Below the pieces are notes generated by a model. The model did no database searches and was not told where the DNA came from. It worked only from the letters and a program-made list of their open reading frames with translations. This document shows, one piece after another, positions 9,275-17,217 of a stretch of 36,926 bases of DNA. This DNA comes from an uncultured Pseudomonadota bacterium (GTDB lineage Bacteria; Pseudomonadota; Gammaproteobacteria; Burkholderiales; SG8-39). The first letter of the stretch is position 1, and each line of letters begins with the position of its first letter. The stretch covers positions 1 through 36,926 of the forward strand of contig CAITSH010000277.1 in the NCBI GenBank assembly GCA_903895005.1, read 5' to 3'. A program made the position numbers and the translations under genes.

Positions 9275-10579
9275 ATGGGCACAGGCCAAAAATTATGGCA
9301 ACGCGCCAAGCAGATCATCCCCGGGGGCAACATGCTGCTCTCCAAGCGCGCCGAGATGTTCCTGCCCGAGCAGTGGCCCGCCTATTTCCAGAAAGCGAAG
9401 GGCTGCAAGGTATGGGATCTTGACGGCAGGGAATACGTCGACATGTGCATCATGGGGATAGGCACGAATACCCTGGGCTATGGCAACGAGGAAGTCGATG
9501 CCGCGGTTCACGCCACGGTCACCGCAGGCAATATGTCGACCCTGAATTGCCCCGAGGAGGTGTACCTCGCGGAGAAGTTGCTCGAAATGCACCCCTGGGC
9601 CGACATGGCGCGATTTGCGCGCTCCGGCGGGGAGGCCAATGCCATTGCGATCCGCATCGCGCGCGCCGCCACCGGCAAGGACAAAGTCGCGATTTGCGGC
9701 TACCACGGATGGCACGACTGGTATCTTGCGGCCAATCTCGGGGATGATAAAAATCTGGCCGGACACCTGCTGCCCGGCCTCGAGCCCAATGGCGTGCCGC
9801 AGAGCCTGCGCGGCACCGTTTTCCCCTTCAACTATAACAACTACGCCGAACTGGAGGCGCTGGTTGACGCGCATGACATCGGCGTGATCAAGATGGAGGT
9901 CATGCGCAATCGCGGGCCCGAAGACAATTTCCTGCAAAAAGTGCGGGACCTGGCGACACGTCGCGGCATCGTGCTGATATTCGATGAATGCACCTCGGGC
10001 TTTCGTCAAACCTTCGGCGGCATCCACAAAATGTACGGGGTCGAACCGGACATGGCGATGTTCGGCAAGGCGCTCGGCAACGGCTACGCGATCACGGCCA
10101 CCATAGGGCGGCGCGAAATCATGCAAGGCGCCCAATCGACCTTCATCAGCAGCACCTTCTGGACCGAGCGCATCGGTCCGACCGCGGCGCTCAAGACGCT
10201 GGAAGTGATGGAGCGGGTCAAATCATGGGAGCGCATCACAAGCATCGGATCGGACATAAGCGCCCGCTGGAAGGTTCTGGCCAAAAAGCACGACCTTGCG
10301 CTTACCACCGCGGGCTTGCCGGCGATCGCGAGTTTCGGCTTTGACAGCCCGAATGCGCTGGCCTACAAAACCCTGATCACCCAGGAGATGCTGGCCAGGG
10401 GCTACCTTGCCAGCAACCTGGTCTTCTCCTGCATCGAGCATACGCCGCAGATTGTTGACGGATACTTTGAAGCACTGGACCCGGTTTTTGGCCTCATTAA
10501 AGAATGCGAGGACGGGCGTGATGTCCTCTCCCTGCTAAAGGGGCCGGTCTGCCACGCCGGATTCAAGCGCCTGAACTGA
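9275..10579 (+). CDS. Class III (glutamate-1-semialdehyde-like) PLP aminotransferase
   Basis: PLP enzyme of fold type I, 434 residues, built like glutamate-1-semialdehyde aminomutase. It has GCKVWDLDGREYVDM near residue 43, SGGEANAIAIR near 114, a CGYHGWHDWY cofactor stretch near 145, the PLP-contacting Asp in LIFDECTSGFR, and the Schiff-base lysine in FGKALGNG at Lys265. It is probably not a heme gene: it is embedded in a Pse operon and its substrate loops look unlike HemL. It follows an 80-base gap and has AGAGGA at 9258-9263, 11 bases before the ATG. It may aminate a sugar or sugar acid unique to this locus. The substrate cannot be read from sequence. Confidence 0.88.
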   Translation: MGTGQKLWQRAKQIIPGGNMLLSKRAEMFLPEQWPAYFQKAKGCKVWDLDGREYVDMCIMGIGTNTLGYGNEEVDAAVHATVTAGNMSTLNCPEEVYLAEKLLEMHPWADMARFARSGGEANAIAIRIARAATGKDKVAICGYHGWHDWYLAANLGDDKNLAGHLLPGLEPNGVPQSLRGTVFPFNYNNYAELEALVDAHDIGVIKMEVMRNRGPEDNFLQKVRDLATRRGIVLIFDECTSGFRQTFGGIHKMYGVEPDMAMFGKALGNGYAITATIGRREIMQGAQSTFISSTFWTERIGPTAALKTLEVMERVKSWERITSIGSDISARWKVLAKKHDLALTTAGLPAIASFGFDSPNALAYKTLITQEMLARGYLASNLVFSCIEHTPQIVDGYFEALDPVFGLIKECEDGRDVLSLLKGPVCHAGFKRLN

Positions 10580-10588
10580 TTGCGGCCC

Positions 10589-11671
10589 ATGCCCGTTCAT
10601 TCCCGCCCGCCGCGCCTGCTTCTGGTCAGTGCGGCCAGTCATTCGATCGGCTACGGGCATTTGAATCGATGCCTCACCCTCGCGGCGCATGCCGGGGCAG
10701 CGGCGTTTGAGCCTGCGTTTCTCGTGTTCGGGGACGAACAGGCGAGGGTGCGCGTCGAGGCGGCGGGCCATGCATGCCAGGTGAAACCGGTATCCGAGCT
10801 GGAGCGGGCGGCGTTGACGGCCGGCGTTACGGAACCTGCCGACGTGGTCGTGAGTGATGTGGTGCACGCGGCGCTCTTTGCCCGGACCCCTTCCGTGCCG
10901 GCCTTGTTTGGACAGTTGCGCCGGTTGGGCCGCGTCGCGGTGGCTATCGATTCGCTTGGTGAGCAGTCGCTGGTGGCGCAGGCCCCGCAAGCCGACATCG
11001 ATCTTCTGGTTGTCCCGTATGCGGCCGCACCCATCGACCGCGGTCAAGGCAGGTGGCGCGTGCTGCAGGGACCGCAGTACGCCCTGTTATCACCCGCCTA
11101 CGCCGGGTTGCCGCGCAGGCTGGTGCGGGAACGGGCCGACCGTGTCCTGGTCAGCTGCGGCGGCAGCGACCCCGACGGAAACACCGCGCTCATTCTGCGC
11201 GGGCTCGAAAAAATATCCGGCCGGATGCAGGTTCGCGCCGTGCTCGGTCCGCTGTTCAGCGAAGCGCTTCGCGCGGAAATACGGCGCCTGGCGGAACAAT
11301 CCAGGCATCAGGTGGAACTGGTTTTCGCGCCGGAAACGCTGCTTGGCGCCATGCTCTGGTGCGACGTGGCGCTGTCCGCGAGCGGACTGACCAAATACGA
11401 ACTCGCGGCAACCGGAACCCCGGCTTTGTTGTTTTCGATCGATGCGTCGCATGAAGAGGTTAATCGGCCCTTCGCGGCGCAGGGTTCAGTGCTCGATCTT
11501 GGCCTGAACATCACGCCCGAATGCGTCCGTGAACAAACGGACAAATTGCTCGGTGACTTTGCGCGACGCGCGAAAATGGCGGCAACGGGCCAGGACATGG
11601 TGGACGCGCGCGGAGCGCAAAGATTGCTGGCTGAAATTAAAAAGGAATTATCTTGCTCAAAAACACACTGA
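10589..11671 (+). CDS. pseG: UDP-2,4-diacetamido-2,4,6-trideoxy-beta-L-altropyranose hydrolase-like protein
   Basis: Predicted nucleotide-sugar hydrolase that removes UDP before the pseudaminic acid synthase step. It has 360 residues with a GT-B (MurG-like) fold. IGYGHLNRC at residues 20-28 contains His24, matching the catalytic His of the PseG motif I-G-x-G-H-x-x-R. The nucleotide-binding VLVSCGGSDPDGN is near 190, and LSASGLTKYELAATGTP near 265-280 corresponds to the C-terminal nucleotide pocket. It lies just before the synthase gene, as PseG does elsewhere. ATG 10589 is 9 bases after the previous stop. Sequence outside the motifs looks divergent, so the substrate assignment rests partly on context. 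Confidence 0.85.
   Translation: MPVHSRPPRLLLVSAASHSIGYGHLNRCLTLAAHAGAAAFEPAFLVFGDEQARVRVEAAGHACQVKPVSELERAALTAGVTEPADVVVSDVVHAALFARTPSVPALFGQLRRLGRVAVAIDSLGEQSLVAQAPQADIDLLVVPYAAAPIDRGQGRWRVLQGPQYALLSPAYAGLPRRLVRERADRVLVSCGGSDPDGNTALILRGLEKISGRMQVRAVLGPLFSEALRAEIRRLAEQSRHQVELVFAPETLLGAMLWCDVALSASGLTKYELAATGTPALLFSIDASHEEVNRPFAAQGSVLDLGLNITPECVREQTDKLLGDFARRAKMAATGQDMVDARGAQRLLAEIKKELSCSKTH
11641..11646 (+). promoter_or_regulatory. Ribosome binding site deciding the TTG start of pseI
   Basis: AAAGGA lies 6 bases before TTG 11653, inside the end of pseG. No ATG or GTG in this frame gives the family N-terminus, so the Shine-Dalgarno match supports the rare TTG start and a 19-base overlap with pseG. 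Confidence 0.7.
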
Positions 11672-12675
11672 ACATTGCCGGGACCCCGGTGGGGGGCGAT
11701 GCCCCTCCGTACGTCATTGCGGAAATCGGATCCAATTTCAACCAGAATCTTGATACGGCGAAAAGGCTGATCGACGTCGCGGTCGAGGCCGGGGCCAACG
11801 CGGTGAAATTCCAGCTCTTTCGCGCGAATTTCCTCTACCCGAACGGCGGTGAGTTGCACGATATTTTCAAATCCATCGAACTGGACCCGGACTGGGTGCC
11901 CTTGCTCGAGCGGCACGCAACAGAGCGGGACATCCATTTCATGGCCTCGGCGTTCGATGTTGACTCCATCGACGTTCTCGAAGCGGCAAAGGTCCCGGCC
12001 CACAAGATCGCCTCTTCGGAGACCACCAACCTCGGTTTTGTTCACTACGTTGCGTCCACCGGCAAGCCCGTCATCATTTCAACGGGCATGTGCGACATGG
12101 TTGACGTCGAGGAGGCGGTCAATGTGTGTCTTGGCGCCGGAAACGACCAGGTCATGCTGCTGCAATGCGGGGCGATGTATCCCCTGCCCGTGGAGAATGC
12201 GAACCTGAAGGTCATCCCGTCCTTCGCAAGCCGCTTCAAGTGCCCGGTCGGATTTTCCGACCACACCCTGGGCCAGGTCGCGGCCGCCACCGCCGTCGGG
12301 CTGGGTGCGACGGTTTTCGAAAAACATTTCACCCTCGATCGTGCGTCGTCCGGCCCCGATCATTTTTACGCGCTGGAACCGCAGGAGCTCAAGGCCTACG
12401 TCGCGGCCATTCACGAAGCGAGCGCGGCGCTCGGTTCCGCGGTCAAGCAAATGCTCCCCAAGGAACGCGAGCTTGGGCGTCGCGAGGGGGTTTACGCCGC
12501 GAGGGCGATGAAACGGGGCGAGCGAATCAGCCCGGCCGACCTCGCATTGAAGCGGCCGGCGCTGGGCTTGCGCGCGCGCTATGCAACCGCCATTGCGGGC
12601 GCGACCCTGAGGGGGCCGGTGGAAAAGGACCAGCCCATCACATGGGACATGTTGACTTTCGGGAGTGAACTATGA
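11653..12675 (+). CDS. pseI: Pseudaminic acid synthase (NeuB family)
   Basis: Condenses phosphoenolpyruvate with the 6-deoxy diacetamido hexose released by PseG to make the nine-carbon acid Pse. The protein has 340 residues: an N-terminal TIM-barrel NeuB domain (about 15-255) and a C-terminal SAF/antifreeze-like domain (about 275-338). Visible family stretches are IAEIGSNFNQN, AVKFQLF, KIASSE, ISTGMCD, GFSDHTLG and the metal/PEP-site FEKHFTLDR. The start is TTG 11653, supported by AAAGGA six bases upstream. NeuB, LegI and PseI cannot be fully separated by eye; the PseB/PseC/PseG context points to Pse. It ends in ATGA with the next gene. Confidence 0.92.
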   Translation: MLKNTLNIAGTPVGGDAPPYVIAEIGSNFNQNLDTAKRLIDVAVEAGANAVKFQLFRANFLYPNGGELHDIFKSIELDPDWVPLLERHATERDIHFMASAFDVDSIDVLEAAKVPAHKIASSETTNLGFVHYVASTGKPVIISTGMCDMVDVEEAVNVCLGAGNDQVMLLQCGAMYPLPVENANLKVIPSFASRFKCPVGFSDHTLGQVAAATAVGLGATVFEKHFTLDRASSGPDHFYALEPQELKAYVAAIHEASAALGSAVKQMLPKERELGRREGVYAARAMKRGERISPADLALKRPALGLRARYATAIAGATLRGPVEKDQPITWDMLTFGSEL

Positions 12676-13370
12676 GCGAAACCGGGCAGGGCAATGCGAC
12701 TGACGAGTGGAACAAGGAAATCAAGCGCGAAAGTCAGGCGCAAAAATATCCGAAATGGCCGAATGAGGTCATGCTCAAGGTGTTGTTTGGCGGCAGCGAT
12801 TACCTGAAGCGGCCGTTCAAGCCGCAGCCGGACTGGCGCGTACTCGACGTCGGTTGCGGCTTTGCCAATAACCTGGTGCCCTTCGCCGACATCGGCTGTG
12901 AATGCCATGGCGTCGATTTGCACGAAGAAATGGCGGCGACGGCCCAGGCGGTGATGGACAGCCGGGGATTCAAGACGCGCATTCAGGCGGGGTCGAACCG
13001 TGCCTTGCCCTACCCGGACGCGCATTTTGACCTGTTGCTGTCGGTCAATACCCTGCATTACGAGGGCAGCGAGGACAACGTGCTCGCCGCGTTGAGGGAG
13101 TTTCGCCGGGTGCTCAAGCCCGGCGGCGGTTTGTATTTGTCCACGGTCGGTCCGGAGCACGAAATTTACCGGCGTGCCGAGCCGCTGGGCCACCATCGGT
13201 ACAGAGTCCGGGATTTTGATTTTCGCAACGGCCATGAGTTTTTTTTCATGGACACCGAACGCTACCTGCAGCACTACTGCCAGCAGGTGTTCGCCGACGC
13301 AGAAACCGGGCGCGTGACCGAAAAGCTCATCAAGCTGCCGCTCGATTTTTTGATCGCGCTGTGCCGCTAG
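12672..13370 (+). CDS. Class I SAM-dependent methyltransferase
   Basis: A 232-residue Methyltransf_11-type enzyme. Motif I reads VLDVGCGFANN near residue 57, followed by an acidic end of beta-2 (GVDLHEEM) near 78. The motif after that, ALPYPDAHFDLLLSVNTLHY, is near 112-130, and the post-motif RVLKPGGGLYLS is near 147. This layout is common in sugar or lipid O- and N-methyltransferases. The start overlaps pseI as ATGA. It lies between pseI and an acyltransferase, so decoration of the nonulosonic acid (for example O- or N-methylation) is plausible but not proved. It has no membrane segment and should be cytoplasmic. Confidence 0.85.
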   Translation: MSETGQGNATDEWNKEIKRESQAQKYPKWPNEVMLKVLFGGSDYLKRPFKPQPDWRVLDVGCGFANNLVPFADIGCECHGVDLHEEMAATAQAVMDSRGFKTRIQAGSNRALPYPDAHFDLLLSVNTLHYEGSEDNVLAALREFRRVLKPGGGLYLSTVGPEHEIYRRAEPLGHHRYRVRDFDFRNGHEFFFMDTERYLQHYCQQVFADAETGRVTEKLIKLPLDFLIALCR

Positions 13371-13386
13371 AATCCGGAAGCCCGAC

Positions 13387-14073
13387 ATGACGCAACCCTT
13401 GGTGATATTCGGTTCGGCAGAAATGGCCGAATTGGCGCGCTATTACTTCGACAATGACAGCGATTACCGCGTGGTCGCATTCACCGTCGACGATGCCTAT
13501 GCCGATGCCGACCAGTTCCAGGGCCTGCCATTGCTGCCCTTCAGCGAGGCCGTGAAACGGTTTCCCCCGGCTGAATACGGAATGCATGTCGCGCTTTCAT
13601 ACGCGCGCTTGAACCAGCTGCGCCAGGAAAAATATCTGCAGGCCAAGGCCGCGGGATACCGGCTCGCTTCCTATCTCTGTTCCAGATCGGTGAGCTGGCC
13701 CGATCTTGTGATCGGCGACAACTGCTTTGTTCTGGAAAACCAGACCCTGCAGCCCACCGTGAAGATAGGCAATAACGTCATGATCTGGTCGGGCAACCAT
13801 ATCGGGCACGGCAGCACCATAGCCGACCATGCCTACATCTCTTCGCACGTGGTCATTTCAGGCCATTGCCGCATTGGCGAACGCTGCTTTCTCGGGGTGA
13901 ATGCGACGATAAAGGACTTCACGGAAATTGGTAGCGATTGTTTCGTGGGGATGGGTGCGTTGGTAGCACGCAATATGCCAGACGGCGCCATTGCCATTGG
14001 GGCATCGGCTGAGGTTTACGCCGCAGATGATCGCAGATCAATTGTACTCAAGAAAAAATTCTTCAAAATTTGA
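13387..14073 (+). CDS. Left-handed beta-helix sugar O/N-acyltransferase (NeuD/PglD-like)
   Basis: 228-residue acyltransferase. The N-terminal part (about 1-85) looks like the small Rossmann-like PglD/NeuD domain, starting VIFGSAEMAELARYY. The C-terminal part (about 100-210) has imperfect hexapeptide repeats, such as IGDNCFVLEN, IGNNVMIWSG, IADHAYISS, IGERCFLGVN and IGSDCFVGMG, which build the acyl-CoA-binding beta-helix. A His in the HIGHGS segment could be catalytic. GGAAG at 13376-13380 lies 6 bases before the ATG. It probably acetylates a sugar in the Pse or neighbouring pathway, although PseH itself is normally a GNAT and not this fold. The last 40 bases already drift toward low GC. Confidence 0.85.
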   Translation: MTQPLVIFGSAEMAELARYYFDNDSDYRVVAFTVDDAYADADQFQGLPLLPFSEAVKRFPPAEYGMHVALSYARLNQLRQEKYLQAKAAGYRLASYLCSRSVSWPDLVIGDNCFVLENQTLQPTVKIGNNVMIWSGNHIGHGSTIADHAYISSHVVISGHCRIGERCFLGVNATIKDFTEIGSDCFVGMGALVARNMPDGAIAIGASAEVYAADDRRSIVLKKKFFKI

Positions 14074-15420
14074 CATATCCATTGGAAGAGATCTGCCATG
14101 ACTAAAAATAGTGACATCGGCTACAAAATGGAAACTAAGGCAAGTGAGCAGCAGCTTGCTCACCGCGAGCTGCTTTATCAACTGTTTAGGGATTGCCCCA
14201 TCCCGGACGATCAGTTGCTTATATGCCTTGGGCTATTTATGCGAAGCTCGGCGCTAACAAAAATCTTGTTTGTAAATGAGGTCTATCAGCAAATTCTCAG
14301 TCAGCCCGGAATCATTGTCGAATTTGGGACGTGGTGGGGGCAGAATTTAGTTTTATTTGAGAATTTTCGGGCGATTTATGAACCCTTCAATCAAAGTAGG
14401 CGGGTGATCGGGTTTGACACGTTCACCGGATATCCTGCTGTTTCCGCAAAAGATCGTCCGAGCGAGACTATTAAAGTCGGCGGCTACAAGGTGGCTGAGA
14501 ACTACAAAGGCTATCTTGAAACACTGATCGACTATCACGAAAAGAATAACGTTCTCGCGGCGATTAAGAAGCATGAATTAGTAGAGGGCGATGTCACGAA
14601 AACGGCCCCAGCATATTTTGCTGAAAATGATGACGTAGTGATTGCCCTCGCTTATTTTGATATGGCACTTTACGAACCAACCAAGGCCGCTCTGGAGGCG
14701 ATCAGGCCACACTTGATTTCTGGAAGCGTGATTATGTTGGACGAATTCAATAATCACGAATATCCCGGCGAAACACGCGCCTTTAAGGAAGTTTTCAAGG
14801 GAGTTCGATTTCGTGCGAAGAAATCTCAATTCATGACGGATCGAACAATTATAGTGATCGAGTGACATCGCCAATGTTTGAGTCAGCTTCAATACGCTGG
14901 AAAAAATTAGGGTTACTCATTCGTCCTGATTCGAAATTGCCGTGGGCAAAATCTCACTGCATGGTGCCGACGCCGTTGGCGTTAGATTCAGGGCATGTAC
15001 GAATTTTCTTTTCGGGGAGAGATCAGGAAAATCGATCAAATATTGGTTATGCCACAGTCGATCTGGATGCTGACGTAAAAGTGGTCGAGTATTCCAGCCA
15101 ACCGGTGCTAACGCCGGGCGATTTAGGTTGTTTTGACGATAACGGTGTAACACCTTCTTGCGTGAAGCCGATTGGTGATGAATTGCACATGTATTACATC
15201 GGATGGAACCCCGGCTCGACTGTTCGAGTGCATCTATTTGGCGGTTTAGCTATAAGTCGTGATGGCGGAAAGACATTTGACCGCTGGTCTCGAGCTCCAA
15301 TCATTGAGCGCTGCATCACCGACCCGTTCTTAAACACTGCGCCTTGGGTCGTGGACGTGAATGATGGATATCGTATGTATTACGTTTCCGGATGCGGCTG
15401 GGTGAACAAGGATCTCCCGC
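14030..15420 (+). other. Low-GC segment inside the high-GC island
   Basis: Hand counts of single 60-base lines give 42 % GC at 14101, 40 % at 14221 and 40 % at 15001, against 63 % at 13081 and 62 % at 15541. Individual lines inside vary, up to 57 % at 15061. The left edge is at the 3' end of the acyltransferase gene; the right edge is gradual, within the beta-propeller gene. Codon choice here also uses more A/T third positions. This suggests DNA of different origin. Confidence 0.7.
14098..14865 (+). CDS. TylF/macrocin O-methyltransferase-like protein
   Basis: 255-residue protein resembling the TylF (macrocin-O-methyltransferase) family of SAM-dependent sugar O-methyltransferases. IVEFGTWWGQNLVLFENF near residue 70 is motif I; VIGFDTFTGYP near 102 follows. 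The metal and substrate region reads YFDMALYEPTKAALEAI and later VIMLDEFNNHEYPGETRAFKEVF, matching the family's Asp-x-x-x-YEPT and L-D-E pattern. GGAAGAG lies about 8 bases before the ATG. The gene is distinctly AT-richer than its neighbours, suggesting recent import. It ends in GTGA, coupling it to the next gene. The sugar it methylates is unknown. Confidence 0.8.
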   Translation: MTKNSDIGYKMETKASEQQLAHRELLYQLFRDCPIPDDQLLICLGLFMRSSALTKILFVNEVYQQILSQPGIIVEFGTWWGQNLVLFENFRAIYEPFNQSRRVIGFDTFTGYPAVSAKDRPSETIKVGGYKVAENYKGYLETLIDYHEKNNVLAAIKKHELVEGDVTKTAPAYFAENDDVVIALAYFDMALYEPTKAALEAIRPHLISGSVIMLDEFNNHEYPGETRAFKEVFKGVRFRAKKSQFMTDRTIIVIE

Positions 15421-15788
15421 GCTATAACATCAAGATGGCGCGCTCAAAAGATGGCAAGCAGTGGCAGCGCGACGGGCATGTCTGCATCGACTTCAAGGAC
15501 GCATCCGAAAATGCGCTGGCGCGGCCTTATGTCATTTTTGAGGACGGCACCTGGAAAATGTGGTTTGGGCACAAGGGTGCGGCCTACCGCCTTGGCTACG
15601 CCGAGTCCCCGGATGGCATCGAGTGGGAGCGTCGCGACGATCTGGCCGGCATTGACGTCAGCCCTTCCGGGTTTGACAGCGAGATGATCGAATACGCCGC
15701 GGTGGTGAAGCACAAGGGGCGCCGTTTCATGTTCTACAACGGCAACAACTATGGTTTCGACGGCATCGGCCTGGCTGTAGAGGAATGA
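14862..15788 (+). CDS. Five-bladed beta-propeller protein (GH43/GH68-like fold)
   Basis: 308 residues with repeated blade-like units. Examples are HVRIFFSGRDQENRSNIGYA, ELHMYYIGW, GYRMYYVSG, WKMWFGHKGAAYRLGYAES and RRFMFYNGN, each followed by a polar turn. This resembles the arabinanase/levansucrase-like propellers often found beside sugar-nucleotide genes. Whether it is an active glycosidase is unclear: no signal peptide is seen, so it is predicted cytoplasmic, which argues against a secreted hydrolase. Start is GTG 14862 (GTGA overlap) or ATG 14874. The 5' two thirds is AT-rich, while the last third has the GC of the island. Confidence 0.75.
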   Translation: MTSPMFESASIRWKKLGLLIRPDSKLPWAKSHCMVPTPLALDSGHVRIFFSGRDQENRSNIGYATVDLDADVKVVEYSSQPVLTPGDLGCFDDNGVTPSCVKPIGDELHMYYIGWNPGSTVRVHLFGGLAISRDGGKTFDRWSRAPIIERCITDPFLNTAPWVVDVNDGYRMYYVSGCGWVNKDLPRYNIKMARSKDGKQWQRDGHVCIDFKDASENALARPYVIFEDGTWKMWFGHKGAAYRLGYAESPDGIEWERRDDLAGIDVSPSGFDSEMIEYAAVVKHKGRRFMFYNGNNYGFDGIGLAVEE

Positions 15789-16489
15789 CGCGCGTGGCGA
15801 TCATGCAGCCGACCTATCTTCCCTGGTGCGGTTATTTCGGGCTGATGCGTTCGGTGGATGTGTTCATTTTGCTCGATTCGGTGCAGTTTTCCCGCCGCTC
15901 CTGGCAGCAGCGCAACCAGATCAAGACCGCGAGCGGGCCGCAATGGCTGACCGTTCCGGCCCTGGTCAAGGACCGGCGCGACCAGTTGATTTCCGAGGTT
16001 GAGGTTGACGCGAGCGTCAATTTTGCCGCGAGCCATCGTCGCAGCATCGAGATGAATTACGGCAAGGCGCGCTATTTCGACCGCTATGCCGGCAGCCTGC
16101 TTTCGCTGCTCGATCGTCCCGGCAACCGCCTGGCCGACCTGACCATCGGCTTGATTCTTCACCTCAGGGACGTTCTGGGTATTCGCACCCGGGTATTGCG
16201 GTCCGGCGACCTGGGTGGTGTTGGCAGCAAGGCCGACCTGCTGGCCTCGCTTTGCCGGCAAGCGGGCGCGACCGAATACATTTCGCCGCCCGGATCACGG
16301 GAGTACCTCGAGGAATCCGATGCGTTCGCCAGGATCGACGTGCCCGTTCGCTACTTCGAATTCACGCATCCGGAATATCCGCAACTATTCGGCGAGTTTG
16401 TCCCCTACATGTCGTCTATCGACATGTTATTCAACTGCGGCGAACAAAGCCTGTCACTGATCGAACAAGGATGCAGGGTGTCTGAATGA
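15785..16489 (+). CDS. WbqC-like family protein
   Basis: 234 residues matching the WbqC-like family seen in O-antigen and capsule clusters. The N-terminal MQPTYLPWCGYFGLM, DVFILLDSVQFSRRSWQQRNQIK and WLTVPA stretches are the family hallmark. The family's biochemical role is not firmly established; proposals include a step in amino-sugar synthesis or transfer. It is flanked by ATGA overlaps on both sides (15785 and 16486), so it is tied in translation to the propeller gene and to pseF. There is no membrane segment or signal peptide. Placement directly before pseF suggests a role near CMP-Pse synthesis. Confidence 0.87.
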   Translation: MTRVAIMQPTYLPWCGYFGLMRSVDVFILLDSVQFSRRSWQQRNQIKTASGPQWLTVPALVKDRRDQLISEVEVDASVNFAASHRRSIEMNYGKARYFDRYAGSLLSLLDRPGNRLADLTIGLILHLRDVLGIRTRVLRSGDLGGVGSKADLLASLCRQAGATEYISPPGSREYLEESDAFARIDVPVRYFEFTHPEYPQLFGEFVPYMSSIDMLFNCGEQSLSLIEQGCRVSE

Positions 16490-17190
16490 AACGACTGGCG
16501 GTCATTCCCGCGCGCGGCGGCTCCAAGCGCATTCCCAACAAGAACATTCGCGAATTTTGCGGCAAACCGATGATTGCACACGTGCTGGAGGCGGCCCGCG
16601 CCAGCCGCCTGTTTGATGTCATCCATGTGTCGACCGAAAGTACGGCCATCGGCGACGTGGTTTCCGGGCTCGGATTTGCCGCTGAGTTTGCGCGACCCAT
16701 GGCGCTCGCCGACGACCATACGCCCATCATGCCGGTGCTGAAATTTGTCGCCGACGAGTACGCCAAGCGCGGCAGGCATTTCGACCAGATATGGCTGCTC
16801 ATGGCGTGCGCCCCCCTGGTCGAGGCCGGCGATCTGGTTGAGGCGGAAAAACTGTTTTCACTCGCCGGCGGGCGCGACCCGCTGCTGGCCGTTTCCGAGT
16901 ACCAGGCGCCGATTGAATGGGCCTTCAACCGCAAGCCGGACGGCCGGCTGGAACCGGTGCAGCCGGGCATGTTTGCGGTGCGCTCCCAGGATCTGGGCAA
17001 AAAATATTTCGACGCTGGTTCGTTCGCCGCTTTTCCGGCCGCGACCGTCCGGGCGTCCGAGGGGGCGGGCTCGGACAGCGGGTTTATCGGTTATGCGCTG
17101 CCAAAGGGAACGGCCGTCGATATCGACGATGAACAGGACTGGGCCCTGGCGGAGGCCATTTTTCGAATCAGGACGCCGGGTGCGCGCTGA
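16486..17190 (+). CDS. pseF: Pseudaminic acid cytidylyltransferase
   Basis: Activates Pse with CTP to CMP-Pse, the donor used by the glycosyltransferases. 234 residues, the normal PseF length. The CTP-binding PARGGSKRIPNKNI at about residues 8-21 is followed by CGKPMIAHVLEAA, typical of PseF and related NeuA enzymes. WLLMACAPLVEAGDL near 102 and the late VDIDDEQDWALAE (metal-binding Asp residues) are also conserved. It overlaps the WbqC-like stop as ATGA. This closes the Pse set: B, C, G, I and F are present, with one of the two GNAT genes downstream as the likely PseH. NeuA or LegF remains possible by motif alone. Confidence 0.93.
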   Translation: MKRLAVIPARGGSKRIPNKNIREFCGKPMIAHVLEAARASRLFDVIHVSTESTAIGDVVSGLGFAAEFARPMALADDHTPIMPVLKFVADEYAKRGRHFDQIWLLMACAPLVEAGDLVEAEKLFSLAGGRDPLLAVSEYQAPIEWAFNRKPDGRLEPVQPGMFAVRSQDLGKKYFDAGSFAAFPAATVRASEGAGSDSGFIGYALPKGTAVDIDDEQDWALAEAIFRIRTPGAR

Positions 17191-17207
17191 CCTCTTCGTG
17201 TGTTGAC

Positions 17208-17211
17208 AGGA
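17208..17211 (+). promoter_or_regulatory. Ribosome binding site deciding the start of the SpsF-like gene
   Basis: AGGA lies 6 bases before ATG 17218. It favours this start over the in-frame GTG 17200, and the resulting N-terminus (MKFVATIEARM) matches the family. Confidence 0.6.
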
Positions 17212-17217
17212 CAACCA

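Noticed and set aside
9275..10579. hemL (glutamate-1-semialdehyde aminomutase)
   Set aside because: Context is a Pse operon and the overall sequence resembles the wider class III family; no heme genes nearby.
14862..15788. Secreted GH43 glycosidase
   Set aside because: No signal peptide and it is translationally coupled to cytoplasmic enzymes; fold assigned, activity not claimed.
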